Assembly (NCBI RefSeq): GCF_004359215.1
Contig: NC_090610.1
Location: 394,365-458,364 of the forward strand
Reading direction: 5' to 3'
Length of the DNA: 64,000 nt
Source of the DNA: Bremia lactucae
Lineage: Eukaryota > Oomycota > Peronosporomycetes > Peronosporales > Peronosporaceae
Position 1 is the first letter of the stretch, and each line of letters begins with the position of its first letter. Positions 46,429-56,679 of this stretch are shown here, piece after piece. The notes under the pieces are model-generated. The model saw nothing but the letters and a program-made list of their open reading frames with translations. It searched no databases and was not told the DNA's origin. Both the position numbers and the translations under genes were made by a program.

Positions 46429-46833
46429 TTACTCTGTGCGAGTTGTCATCACAACACGGACAGGGATCACCCCACGCGAGGCATGGAAGCCCAGCCTCAC
46501 GTGATAACCGATGCAATTTATAATTTGCACCGGTTGGAGTTCTATTCTCAAACTTAACGCGATTGCGTTAAGTTTTTGAAGCCAGGCCTCGCGTCCAATG
46601 TCTTTGACATTGCGAATGAACGCGCTCCAGGCTTGCATAAGCGAGATTTTATCTCGCTCATTGTTGCCACTATACCATCGATGCTTAAGAAAAGCATCGA
46701 GATAAAAATCTTCTTCGGAGCGAAAGTTCTTCGCGCTGGGTTCAAGGCCATGTAGCTTTGTCGCAATAAATAAAGGATATTTGTTGTGAGGAGTAGTTTC
46801 TTCAGACAAGCTATTGATTAGACGTTCTGGCAA
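46429..46833 (-). CDS. Antisense reading frame in element I, C-terminal part
   Basis: An open minus-strand frame of about 134 codons lies between the chromodomain and the 3' LTR. Its peptide has the look of a folded domain: FYLDAFLKHRWYSGNNERDK, then LMQAWSAFIRNVK, then INCIGYHVRLGFHASRG and VVMTTRTE at the end. The + strand here has many stops in all frames, so this is not a shadow of pol. No ATG opens the frame; it enters from the right through a broken segment. Probably it was one protein with the frame at 46879-47169. Function unknown. Retroelements with an additional antisense gene in this position are known in plants; whether that applies here is inference. Confidence 0.5.
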   Translation of the reverse strand: MPERLINSLSEETTPHNKYPLFIATKLHGLEPSAKNFRSEEDFYLDAFLKHRWYSGNNERDKISLMQAWSAFIRNVKDIGREAWLQKLNAIALSLRIELQPVQIINCIGYHVRLGFHASRGVIPVRVVMTTRTE

Positions 46834-46878
46834 AATCCACAGCTTCTTTCAGGGGCGAGACGAGATATTTTATTGTTT

Positions 46879-47169
46879 TCACATGCCCACTGAAGCAGGG
46901 GTACCCACAAGAGGGGAACTTTTATCACGATGGCTAATGCAATCGTCATCACCTTGCACAGAAATAGGTGCAGATGACCGTACGGAAGACTGAACAGGCG
47001 ATGAGGTATCATCCCCATCGTCCGAACCAAACAGACTATAGACTCGTCTATCAGAATGAGCCCTCTCATTCGAAGGCTCATAGTCAGCCGCCTGACGTCT
47101 ATCACGCGACTGTTCTATTCTCCCCGAGTCGGCCATTTCATCCGACTCGCATTTGTAGTCGACCTCCAA
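46879..47169 (-). CDS. Antisense reading frame in element I, N-terminal part
   Basis: ATG at 47169 opens 96 codons of acidic, serine-rich, low-complexity peptide (DEMADSGRIEQSRDRR, FGSDDGDDTSSPVQSS, HRDKSSPLVG). Such disordered N-termini often precede a folded domain, here the frame at 46833-46429. The two are separated by about 45 bases with stops, so at least one frame change has occurred. It lies 276 bases from the 3' LTR, so transcription could start from the LTR region on the minus strand. Confidence 0.45.
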   Translation of the reverse strand: MEVDYKCESDEMADSGRIEQSRDRRQAADYEPSNERAHSDRRVYSLFGSDDGDDTSSPVQSSVRSSAPISVQGDDDCISHRDKSSPLVGTPASVGM

Positions 47170-47444
47170 AGAGGGGTCGAATTCACGTGGTGTATCCGCG
47201 AGAAAAAGATACTACGGCAGACGGAACGTCTGCCGCAAGAGATAACAGTGCGTCACCCGCGGCTGTGGGCCGCAGCCGAAGGCTCCGCACTACCAGCAGC
47301 CCGCATGGATTTATTCTTCATGCGATGGAATTTAAATTGATGGTTCTGACCAATCAACATCATTTTAAAATTAAGTGGTAGTGGTCACAAGTGACCACTC
47401 CATCCAATGACAGTCAGAGTGATTGTCTTTTAAGGGAGGGGTGA

Positions 47445-47889
47445 TGTAACGGGGTGTATCGCTACATAAAATTAACACTTAAAGGTTGTTAATTGATATA
47501 TTATCGAAAAGGTAGATAATATTTGGAGAATATTACTTTTTCTAGTAATGCTCGGAAATCTTATCCATAAATAGGTAAAAGCCGTTTTATCTATTTATCC
47601 CGCAGACTAATCAGCTGTAAACGTAAACAAAGAGAGATAGATCGATAAGATTTCAATTGCATGTCTAGTAATAGTTTATAATTAAGTAAGCATCAACAGG
47701 TAAAAAGAAGAAGAAACTTAATTATATCAATACAGTTTTCATTTAACCGTCTTTAAGGTAGTTGTCTTAAAGAGAAGACTTCCTCTGCACGTACTAGTGT
47801 ACGTGAAGTGACGTGAGGCACCACTCACACTGAGGCAGTGCGAAGTGAACTTGTCCTGAAGCAGTACAAGTCAGTAATGCCCCGTTACA
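47445..47889 (+). repeat. 3' LTR of element I, shared with a second partial element
   Basis: 445 bp, TGTAACGGGGTGTATCG to ATGCCCCGTTACA, directly after the purine tract AAGGGAGGGGTGA. It also acts as the 5' LTR of the partial internal region to its right. Confidence 0.9.
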
Positions 47890-48540
47890 CCTGGTAACAC
47901 TTTATAGTCCGTCCAAGGACCACAGTTCCATCATCTAATATGGACATGTTAGATGTTATGAAAATACACATCACGTTTTGCGTGATAGCTTCTCTTTTCT
48001 ACGTGACATAGAAAGGAGTGCAGTCGAACGAATCAATGCGACAACCAAACCATGCCAGCTCAACAATGCACTCCGATTAGGACAGAAGTGCACACCATAC
48101 AGCTGCATGCATACAACATCAACTTGCAGGCAAAGGAAAGGTAGCCTCGCTTAACCAGCAAAGCTCGCAACAGGCACAACTGGTGAGGTGAAAGGTAAAG
48201 ACAGCCATACATAGGATGACAAACGCGTCATAGAACCGTAAAGATTGACATCGATAAGTATAGGGGACTCGAAGAAGACCGATCTGAAGAGGAATGTACA
48301 GATGGATACGACAAAAGGAATAAGTAAAATTTGGCAGGAAATACAAAAACTACAAAACTAAGCCTTAAATTGCGACCAATATTCCCAAGGTCACCAAATC
48401 TGGTAAAGACGAATCAAACAGACGTTGGAAATACCAAGGGCTGAGTGCAGAGACCGATTACCTAATAAAACTCAACCAAGACAAGCGTAACCAACATATA
48501 CCGAGCAATTATGCCCTTATGCCCCGAATGTCAATACAAT
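47890..48540 (+). pseudogene. Second partial internal region: leader and corrupted gag
   Basis: Bases 47890-48029 are nearly identical to the leader of element I (40978-41119). The differences seen are transitions. From 48030 the match to gag (41120 onwards) falls sharply to a patchy level with many transversions, although blocks such as GATTGACATC, GTATAGGGGA and GGGCTGAGT can still be aligned. No open frame survives. The element ends without pol. Confidence 0.75.
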
Positions 48541-48754
48541 TGTGCACATATATGCTGAGAAATTCGTGTGATATTAAGTTTCGCAATTTGTTTTAGCCAG
48601 ATAAATTAACCGGAATGGTTGAAAATATTGCGACACTACTGTGTGAACTACATAAAACATGGCTTGTCAAAGCCGCTAATTTCTTAAATTGGCCCTTAAC
48701 GATTCTTTTTTAAATTAAAAGAATACAATTGGAGCTTAATATAGACTATTACTG

Positions 48755-49483
48755 TTACTTGTTCTTCTTGTTCTCCAACTCTGAAGAATGCTCTCCTCGG
48801 ATCTTGTGGACTTGGGATCCACCTGACAATAGCTTTCGTGCAATCATATAAAACCAAACATATTGTAGTACAAAGTAGGGCGAGCAGCCCAATATGTACA
48901 GTGGCTGACACTGTGTGGCCACCCTTGGGATAATATAGACCGTATTAAAAACAATCCGTGAGAAGAAGAAGGAGATAGCGAACATGGCCCCTGCTACTCG
49001 GCTGTCCGTGAGCCGGAACCAATTATAAAACCCAGTGCTCACCTCATTCGTCTGCATCCAGACGTACGCATTACCAAATGATGCATCACACACGGTTGCC
49101 TCGTTCTTGAACAGTACGATACCCCAGTAGAGACCCAAGATATGATGGCCGTAGTCCATGAGTCGCGATTGGCGTAGCGAAAGAATGTTCCGCGGTCCAT
49201 CCGAATGCACCATCACAAACAGGTCGACAAGAAAATAGGAAAGTGATATGGCTACCGAAAGGGTCGTATCCAGCCCGAAGTAGAGCGTAATTGTCGAAGC
49301 AAGCGTGGACAAGACGCCATGAGTCGCGTTCAGTGTGATGATGTGACTCGTTTTATTGCGGCCCAGGAATCCTGTTGATACGACGTATAGTATAAAAGTC
49401 CACAACACAACGCCACTCGCAGCCGCAGCCGCTAAGCTGGATGCGCGCGACGTCCCTACCGTTGGCGTCACTTCATAAGCCAT
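48755..49483 (-). CDS. TLC-domain (TRAM-LAG1-CLN8) membrane protein
   Basis: One exon, 242 residues from ATG at 49483. Six to seven hydrophobic segments are spread along the protein: about 25-42, 50-72, 75-95, 112-125, 165-185 and 195-215. The conserved TLC features are there: NATHGVLST early, a YFLVDLFVM segment, the paired histidines in DYGHHILGLYWG, and NEVSTGFYNWF. This layout is that of TMEM56/TLCD4-like proteins, whose roles concern membrane lipids. Ceramide synthases share the fold but have a longer Lag motif that is not seen. The C-terminus is charged (ENKKNK). The gene is isolated between retroelements. Confidence 0.85.
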   Translation of the reverse strand: MAYEVTPTVGTSRASSLAAAAASGVVLWTFILYVVSTGFLGRNKTSHIITLNATHGVLSTLASTITLYFGLDTTLSVAISLSYFLVDLFVMVHSDGPRNILSLRQSRLMDYGHHILGLYWGIVLFKNEATVCDASFGNAYVWMQTNEVSTGFYNWFRLTDSRVAGAMFAISFFFSRIVFNTVYIIPRVATQCQPLYILGCSPYFVLQYVWFYMIARKLLSGGSQVHKIRGEHSSELENKKNK

Positions 49484-49696
49484 CTAATCTGTGAAAAGGA
49501 CGATACTAATACAGAAAAAAGTGCTTACGTAATCATATATATTTTAGGCAAATTTGCTGTAGTAATGTTTGGCCGATTGTGCTGGTATTTTTTTAATTTG
49601 CAGATGGTCATCTCAAGACAAAGTTATGACTCCCATTCTTTTATCCTTTTTTGCACTTGTTCGCAAGGTATGCTGGATAACATCTGCTACCACAAT

Positions 49697-50158
49697 ATTA
49701 CGGGGCACCCTTTCCTAGTACTGATAACAGTACTATTCAACCTATACTGATTACAGTTAAGGTGGGGTGCCTCGACTACTTCACGTACAGGAAGGTTTTA
49801 AGTAGCTGAGAAGTCTTAGATACTAAAGGTTAATTCTAAGGCTTTAGAATAGAGGAAAAGTTAAACTGAATTAATACATCAAGTTCTTTCATAACGATCT
49901 TCTATCTACTGGCTTTGTAACTAACAATGCAATACGCCTCATTGCGCGACGCTTAATCGTGTGTTTGATTCCAACTTAAATCAAGCAATCAATAGAACTC
50001 ATGTCTTATTGCGTCAATATTACCAAATTTGGTAATCTTGAAACTATTAAGTCAAATTAATAAAGATAATAATTTGTACTTCTAAACATTATTTTCTCTC
50101 ATAGGATGTATTATTAATTATTCCTTTTTATTGGAATAATATTTATATAATGGGTATC
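49697..50158 (-). repeat. LTR5 relative, minus orientation
   Basis: Reading the + strand, ACGGGGCACCCTTTCCTAG, ACTGATAACAGTACT and CACGTACAGGAAGG are the reverse of the LTR5 end. The far end near 50158 is approximate. Confidence 0.65.
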
Positions 50159-50608
50159 CCATCGCAGGTCTCGTAAAGTGCTAACACACAACATTACAAA
50201 AAATGGTCAATTCTTGTCGCGTTCGACGGCTCAGCGTTTTCGCTGTACATGTCACCTTGGATTGTCGCTGGTGTTATGGCGTTACTTGGCAAATGGGCGT
50301 GTAAATATAGTTTATTATAGCACTGCAAAATTTAGCTTTTGTGCGCAATAATATAAAAGGAAACATTTAGGTCTCATTTCGTTTTAATTTAGCCGATTTT
50401 CTTATTGTGAGTACCAAAAAGGCGATTTGGCGATTCAAAACGAGAATCGTCGCCACTTAAGTTGCGGCGACGAAGCCCGCTGTTGAAGATTGATGGAGTC
50501 CGATCATAGTCGCCATTGAAGTATTAGCTGCGTTTTGTTCGTGACGTTTGCTTAATTGGATGCGAAAAACTTAAAATATGTCAATGTTAACTACTGAAGC
50601 ATATCATT
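50159..50608. other. Intergenic, no feature recognised
   Basis: Leads into the tandem array. Nothing recognised. Confidence 0.5.
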
Positions 50609-50990
50609 AGTCTGTAATGCTACAAATAAAAATTAGCCCTTGGCAAATTGCGCCTTGAAAGTACGGAATAAGCGGAAGAGCTTTAAGTTAGTGGTTAGTG
50701 TAGGTCTGTAATGCTGCATATAAAAATTAGCCCTTAGCAAGTTGCGCCATGAAAGCACGGAAAGATGCGGAAGAGCTTTAAGTTAGTGGATAGTGAAGGT
50801 CTGTAATGCTGCATATAAATTAAGCCCTTAGCAAGTTGCGCCATGAAAGCACGGAAAGAAGCGGAAGAGCTTTAAGTTGGTGGATAGTGTAGGTCTGTAA
50901 TGCTGCATATAAAATTTAGCCCTTAGCAAGTTGCGCCATGAAAGCACGGAAGAAGCGAAGAGCTTTAGGTTAGTGGAGAGTGTAAGAGAC
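50609..50990 (+). repeat. Tandem array, four copies of about 94 bp
   Basis: Units start at TCTGTAATGCTGC: 50611, 50705, 50800 and 50894 (spacings 94, 95 and 94). Each contains AGCCCTTAGCAAGTTGCGCC and GGAAGAGCTTTAAGTTAGTG. The first copy is the most diverged. No open frame spans the array. Confidence 0.92.
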
Positions 50991-51476
50991 AGCTTCAATA
51001 ATTCCTGCGATGGAATCCGATAATTTTAACAGACAGCTTTTCAATCCAATTCTTAAACGATGGAATAGCGAGGTCTCAGTATTAACTTTATGTAAGCCTC
51101 TAAACTCCTTCATATTTATTTTATATTGGCGACTTTACTCCATATTCTGCAACATTTGCAACTCTGAGATATGTCGTACTATTCTCTCAACAATTTTCCG
51201 GTCATTATTTTGTAAAGATCTCTTTTGACATTTCAAACATGTCGAGCAAATTCTTTGCGATCTCGATGAAAATTGATTTCGACGTTGTTCTGACGCACAA
51301 AAATGAACTCACTCGTAGTTACAGTTAATTTGTAGTGACTTCAGATTATAAATTTGTTTTGATATTTTTGATTAGTTAAGTTCCCTTAAAAAAACCGTAA
51401 AAATATAAGTAAATGAATGGGGAATGTTTACAAAACTTGGCAAAACAAATCAAATAAAAACAGTAAGCTATATTTA
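50991..51476. other. No gene recognised
   Basis: AT-rich. A 72-codon frame at 51010-51228 has no recognised similarity. Confidence 0.5.
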
Positions 51477-52204
51477 TAGGGAGCAGGTAAAGCCACACCC
51501 CTCCCCGTCTGTATTGAATAAAAACGTCATATAAAATATTTTCACTGTATGGGTCATTCCGCTGCATCCAAAAATCAACAGTTATTCCTTTAGAATCGTC
51601 CTTAGATCGCCCTTTTGGCTTCGGAACATTTCCCCCCCAACGTACATTAGAGAATCGCTATAGCCACACACCCTTATTATCTACATGAGAGTAGTGCAAT
51701 GGGTGTGACTGCCCCTACGCACCTTAAAAACCGTATTTTCGTTTGGCGATGTTAAATGTACTGTTTTTAACAGGTGAGAAAAGCCAAGAGCGCCCGCACT
51801 TGATTGGCAAGGCATAAAAAGAGCGAAACGAAAGAGCCGCAAATCGAGCACCAGGGAGAAGTTGAGCTGGAAATAAGCGATAAGGGTCGGAGGTGCGCTT
51901 TTTGCGCATGCATGTTAGTTAGATTTAAGACGTCAAGCTAAGGATGATATTTTTACCACCTTTTCAGAAGTGCATGCTTACCTTTCAAATAGACGAATCT
52001 TAGTGCTCTTTTCTTGTACCCACCATGAGCGCACGCAAATCACATTTTTTTATGTATGCACCTCAGCTTTTTGGTAAAAGTACCTCACAACAAATAATCT
52101 TACAAAAAATAAGGACAAAGAAACTTGTCTAACCTACATACCATTTTGCAGGTGCTCATGCTGTCTTGAAGCGATGTATACAGGCCTCAACAGGCGACAG
52201 GCTT

Positions 52205-52957
52205 TGTAACGGGCTAGAGTTGCCTTAATGTTAGACAGTCCCCATTAAGTACATTTGGCAATAACTATTAGCAAACGCACAACCTTTTTGAGCAGAGCAA
52301 TCTTTTATAAACAAATGTCAAAAAGAAAATCTCATGTCATGCATTGAAATTGACATTGAATTTCAATGCATGACATGATTTTTTTTTGTCAAAACACCAC
52401 CAGGTAATAGCATTGTCGAATGCGATGACTGCAGGGAATGCCCTTAGTTGGTGTGTGTTTTTTTTAAGATGTTGCTGCAGGGCTCATGTAATAAGGTGTA
52501 TCGTTACATGAAATTGACACTTTAAAGGTTGTTAAATAGTGTATTATCTAAAAGGTCGATGATATTTGGAGAATATGACTTTACGTAGTAATATTCTAAA
52601 AGCTTATCATTGGTAGATATAGGCCATTATAGCTACTTGCTCCGCGGTCCAGTCAGCGCTGGACGCGCACAAAGAGAGAGACAGATAAGACTTTATTACA
52701 TGTTTTGTATTAGTTTATCATTAAGTTTGTAACGGGGCACTGCGACTTGTACTGTTTTAGTACAAGTCCACTTCACACTGCTTCAGNNNNNNNNNNNNNN
52801 NNNNNNNNNNNNNNNNNNNNNNNNNNNNNNNNNNNNNNNNNNNNNNNNNNNNNNNNNNNNNNNNNNNNNNNNNNNNNNNNNNNNNNAACCGCTTCCTCGC
52901 TGTGCTAGGGTGTGTGCTTAAGTAGAGCGTGGCCGCATTACGACGTGCCCGCCTACA
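52205..52957 (+). repeat. LTR2 insertion with foreign sequence and gap inside
   Basis: The first 52 bases and the last 71 bases are LTR2 ends, and GGCTT flanks both. The middle is not LTR2: 52257-52726 is a near copy of 53018-53480 (MULE tail, palindrome, start of LTR1), then an inverted LTR1 end (52728-52786), then 100 N. This middle is probably an assembly error. Confidence 0.7.
52787..52886. other. Assembly gap, 100 N
   Basis: Exactly 100 N, a conventional size for a gap of unknown length. Confidence 0.99.
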
Positions 52958-53093
52958 GGCTTGGTGTCTGTCTACTACTTGAGAAAACATGTGATGAGCA
53001 GGAGCGAAACTCAGCCAAAGCAATAACTATTAGCAAACGCACAACCTTTTTGAGCAGAGCAATCTTTTATGAACAAATGTCAAAAAGAAAATC

Positions 53094-53140
53094 TCATGTC
53101 ATGCATTGAAATTCACATTGAATTTCAATGCATGACATGA
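53094..53140. repeat. 47-bp inverted repeat at the MULE junction
   Basis: Arms of 20 bases (TCATGTCATGCATTGAAATT and its reverse complement) around a 7-base spacer CACATTG. An identical structure with spacer GACATTG lies at 52332-52378 in the duplicated block. Confidence 0.9.
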
Positions 53141-53237
53141 TTTTTTTTGTCAAAACACCACCAAGTAATAGCATTGTCGAATGCGATGACTGCAGGGAAT
53201 GCCCTTAGTTGGTGTTAAGATGTTGCTGCAGGGCTCA

Positions 53238-53677
53238 TGTAATGGGGTGTATCGTTACATGAAATTGACACTTTAAAGGTTGTTAATTAGTGTATTATCT
53301 AAAAGGTCGATGATATTTGGAGAATATGACTTTACGTAGTAATATTCTAAAAGCTTATCATTGGTAGATATAGGCCATTATAGCTACTTGCTCCGCGGTC
53401 CAGTCAGCGCTGAACGCGCACAAAGAGAGAGACAGATAAAACTTTGTTACATGTTTTGTATTAGTTTATCATTAAGTTAGTATTAAGTAGATAGACAAGA
53501 AGAACTTAATTATATAACATACAGTTTACTTTTGACCCTCTTTAAATTAAGTGTTCTAAAGAGAGTCTTCCTCTGCACGTACTAGTGTACGTGAAGTGAC
53601 GCGAGGCACCACTCACACTGAGGCCGTGCGAACTGAACTTGTACTGAAGCAGTAAATGTCAGTTGCGCCCCGTTACA
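53238..53677 (+). repeat. 5' LTR of element II
   Basis: 440 bp, starting TGTAATGGGGTGTATCG and ending GCGCCCCGTTACA. Confidence 0.9.
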
Positions 53678-53822
53678 CCTAGTAGTACTTTAAAGTCCGT
53701 CGAAGGACCACAGTTCCATTCATCTAACATGGACATGTTAGATGTTAAGTGGAAATACGCATCACGTTTAGCGTGAAAGCTACTCCTTTCTGAGTGACAT
53801 AGAAGGAGTGGGGTCGAACGAA

Positions 53823-54541
53823 TGAGTTCGACCGTAGGATCGATGCCATCTTTGCCATGCTATCCAGTTTGGACGGAGATGCCCTCCAATCATCCATTGC
53901 CAAGTTCATACAACATGAACTTGACGAGGCGATGGAGAAGGTAGCCTTGCTTAATCAGCAAGGCTCTCAACAGGCAGAACTGTTGAGGTTACAACAGGTA
54001 CAACAGACCTCTGTCCCTGGGATGACGCACACGCGTCGTCCCGAAACCTAAAAGATTGACTTCTTTAAGTATAGGGGAGTCGAAGAAGACTGCCTCTTAA
54101 GATGGTTTGTCGAGTTGGACGATGCCATAAGGGCTCGTCACATCGTCGACGAGCAAATGCAAGTTGCATTTGCTCAGTCAAATTTGGCAGGTCGTGCCAA
54201 AACTTGGGCACTAGCCCTTAGTTGCGCGACCCATACGTCTTGCATCGCTAGAGGCTTTTTTGAAGCACGGCTCAAATGGACGTTTGAACCGCCTAGGGCT
54301 GAGTTCAGAGCTCGATCAGAGCTTCTGAAACTCAAGCAAGGCAAGCGTGATTTTCACGCTTATGCCCAGCATTTACGACTCTTAGCGAGTTGTATCACAA
54401 ACAACCCAGTCCATGAACACACGTTGATTACGGCGTTCATGCAAGGTCTTACGGATGGTCCTGTAAAGACCCACCTGTTCCGCTACTGGATACGCTTGAA
54501 GAAGCAATATCCGTTGCGGAACAGGATGACCTTAGCTTGAG
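53823..54541 (+). pseudogene. Element II gag
   Basis: The start at about 53831 (ATGAGTTCGACC) is shifted by a small deletion. The frame recovers at 53857-54051 with KFIQHELDEAMEKVALL. A second frame, 54115-54540, has IVDEQMQVAFAQSNLAGRAK, RDFHAYAQHLRLLASCI and AFMQGLTDGPVKTHLFR. The part after GRAK keeps bases deleted in element I. Confidence 0.85.
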
Positions 54542-55080
54542 ACAGGCTCATGCTAGTTCGTCATCGTATCGTCCTCCAAGACGACACGAGCTTCGAGATC
54601 CAGAACCTATGGACCTCGCTTTTCGAACAACATTAATTGCAGAAATGGAATCGCTGTCAAAAGTTAGGACACAATGCTCATGAGTGAAGTGCCCCACGCC
54701 CAGTACCGAGAGGTACTGACAGAATTATGGACCGAATGCCAAAAAGGGCAACGGTCGCGGGTCCGACATTGTTGCGAAATCGCAACAACGAGGCGGACCG
54801 CCAAAAAAACGGTCAGGGTCAGTAGGGGCGCAAAGCCCTACTGATCCACAACCTCAAGAGAATTTGCAAATCTCTTGACGAATGTTGCTCCAGACACACA
54901 ATCATTATGTGTCTCTGCATCTGGCGATGAGATAAACCTCATCACCTTGAAATCAAAAGTGACAGATGATTTGTCGCTTAGAGCCCTAGTGGACTGTGAG
55001 CGTCGAATAACTTTATTCGTTGCCAGTCGCTAGAGGGTCGTAGGCTAAAATATGTTGAGCGCGGTATCCCTCCAACGGGG

Positions 55081-55290
55081 ATGACGGTGCGTCTAGCGAC
55101 AGGCGCATCGATAACAGTAATGAAACGCGTAGTAAAATTTCACTACACGTTAAAAGATTTACAGTACGATAATGATTTCATCGTACTGGATTTGGATGAC
55201 AAAATTGATGTCATCCTAGGTCTACCTTGGCTCATAAAAAATATAGGCCAAGGATCAGCTGGCAGCATCGATCCGCAACGATGCCTGTGA
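55081..55290 (+). pseudogene. Element II aspartic protease remnant
   Basis: Frame of 69 codons: VRLATGASITVMKRVV, then HYTLKDLQYDNDFIVLD and DVILGLPWL. The order of ATGAS, FIVLDL and ILGLPWL is that of gypsy retropepsins; the usual D(S/T)G is replaced by ATGA in this family copy. Element I lacks the bases from about 55121 to 55610. Confidence 0.8.
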
Positions 55291-55909
55291 CGTGTTCATC
55301 AGATGGCCATTTGATGAACGTCTTGGAGCGTCCATAAGCGTGTGGGTGTTCTACGAGTGCGATGGCCTCACTTGTGGCACGGTCGTTAGTACGACTGCAC
55401 AAAATCACAATATGATTACTGCTCACATCGTGGTGTCAGCTGCCGGCGGCTGTGCAAATGCACAGGCAGCGCCGAAGGTCCACCACTCAAATAAGTCGAG
55501 TGGATTGAGACAGGAATGTACGCCAAGCGGGCGATATTCAGGGAAGATACCGGTTGTCAAAATGGACAACACGATGATCCTAGGTCGAGTAGAGAGTCGA
55601 CCGTAGAGGACCCGACTGTAAAAGCGCAATCACAGTCGGAAGACGTTGAGGGAATAAGTCCCTACGTACTTGAGGAGAAATCTCCTCAAATAGTTAATGC
55701 TGAAGTGACTAGACTTCAGCATTCCGAGGGATTGATCCCTCGGCAGCCTGTGGATAAATCCCACAAAGAAACCTAGACATTGAATGTCTAGGTTAATGAC
55801 GGATCAAGAGTAGGCGCTTATACTCTTGATCTCTATGCGCCTCCGAAGATAACTTCGGAGATAACTCAATTACCAGCCCTAGAACTTAAGCGATTCTTGA
55901 GAGATCTGC

Positions 55910-56590
55910 ATAGTAAGGGAGTCAACCTCCTCACATAGTTCTCCGACCTTCTGTGTGCGAAAAGCCACAGGAGGGTGGCGGATAGTGCACGCATTCAATA
56001 AACTGAATGCTGCAACGGCACCGGCTCAAACGCCGATACCTAGGAAAGACGTAATCATAGATGGTATGTCTACAAGTACCGTCTTTTCGTCTATGGATCT
56101 GATGGATGCATTTTATCAGATCCTTATGCGTGAACGGGACATCGTACACAGCAGTGAGCACTCACAGCAAGATGCTTTGGGAATGGCTAGTAATACCACA
56201 GGGGCTTAGTAACGCCCCTGCAACACTCAACAGATGCGTAACGAATCTGTTGAGACCGGTGCGAGAATTCGCACCGAGTTATTTTGACGATGTATTCGTC
56301 CATAGCCGGGCCATGGACGGTAAGACGGACGTGGAAGTTCATAAAACTCACCTTCGTCAGGTTCTCACACTTATGCGAAAGCATAAGTTCTTTGCAAATC
56401 TCAAGAAGTGAATATTCGCTGCAAGCAAAATACCACTTTATGGGTGCATCGTCGGTAAACACGGCGTGCGCCCTGATTCCGAAAAGATCAAGGAAATTAT
56501 TGACTGGCGAGTTTCAGTCGATCTCTAGGGACCTAGAAAGTTTCTTGGGCTAGCGGCGTACTTGCACAAGTACTCACGCAATTATGCCGA
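55910..56590 (+). pseudogene. Element II reverse transcriptase, N-terminal part deleted
   Basis: The linker jumps from LLRDLHSK directly to GVNLLT near 55918, skipping about 390 bases present in element I. Then VRKATGGWRIVHAFNKLNAA, SMDLMDAFYQILMRE, VIPQGLSNAPATLNRCVTNLL, YFDDVFVHSR and the thumb follow, with several stops. Confidence 0.88.
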
Positions 56591-56679
56591 GATGACAGTT
56601 CATCTCTCTCGTTTCTTGAAAAAAAGGCGAGAAATGGTTATGGAACGCTGATTGTCAGCGTTCCTTTGAAGGTATCAAG

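Larger units (their letters stand above)
46381..47444. other. Post-pol region of element I
   Basis: About 1.06 kb between the chromodomain and the 3' LTR. It has no + strand coding capacity and holds the antisense frames. Element II lacks this whole region (60102-61043 goes from the integrase tail and linker directly to its 3' LTR). Confidence 0.7.
40537..47889 (+). mobile_element. Gypsy element I (LTR1 family, chromodomain type)
   Basis: 5' LTR 40537-40977, gag, pol (protease, RT, RNase H, integrase, linker, chromodomain), a 1-kb region with antisense reading frames, a purine-rich tract (47431-47444) and 3' LTR 47445-47889. The sequence after the 3' LTR is again a 5' leader and gag of the same family, so the right flank is element sequence and no target duplication exists. 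Two bases after the 5' LTR the sequence TGGTAGCACTTT may be the primer-binding site. Frameshifts and stops in gag and pol, and a deletion of most of the protease near 42406, make it non-autonomous. Confidence 0.92.
52152..53114 (+). pseudogene. Transposase-like exon, left arm, split by LTR2
   Basis: After a splice-like TTTTGCAG, the frame reads AHAVLKRCIQASTGDRL. It continues beyond the LTR2 insertion (52205-52957, target duplication GGCTT at 52200-52204 and 52958-52962) as GVCLLLEKTCDEQER. The right arm has the same peptide uninterrupted. The AHAxLK...STGDxL pattern resembles the region after the DDE core in MULE transposases. It ends in a stop at HVMH. Confidence 0.55.
51477..53117 (+). mobile_element. 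MULE-like element copy, left arm
   Basis: Begins near a terminal-repeat-like motif (TAAAGCCACACCCCT at 51488-51502) whose reverse complement lies at 62276-62294. The coding remnant reads toward the right and stops at the palindrome 53094-53140. Introns and coding pieces are homologous to the right arm read on the minus strand. LTR2 is inserted at 52205-52957. Confidence 0.55.
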
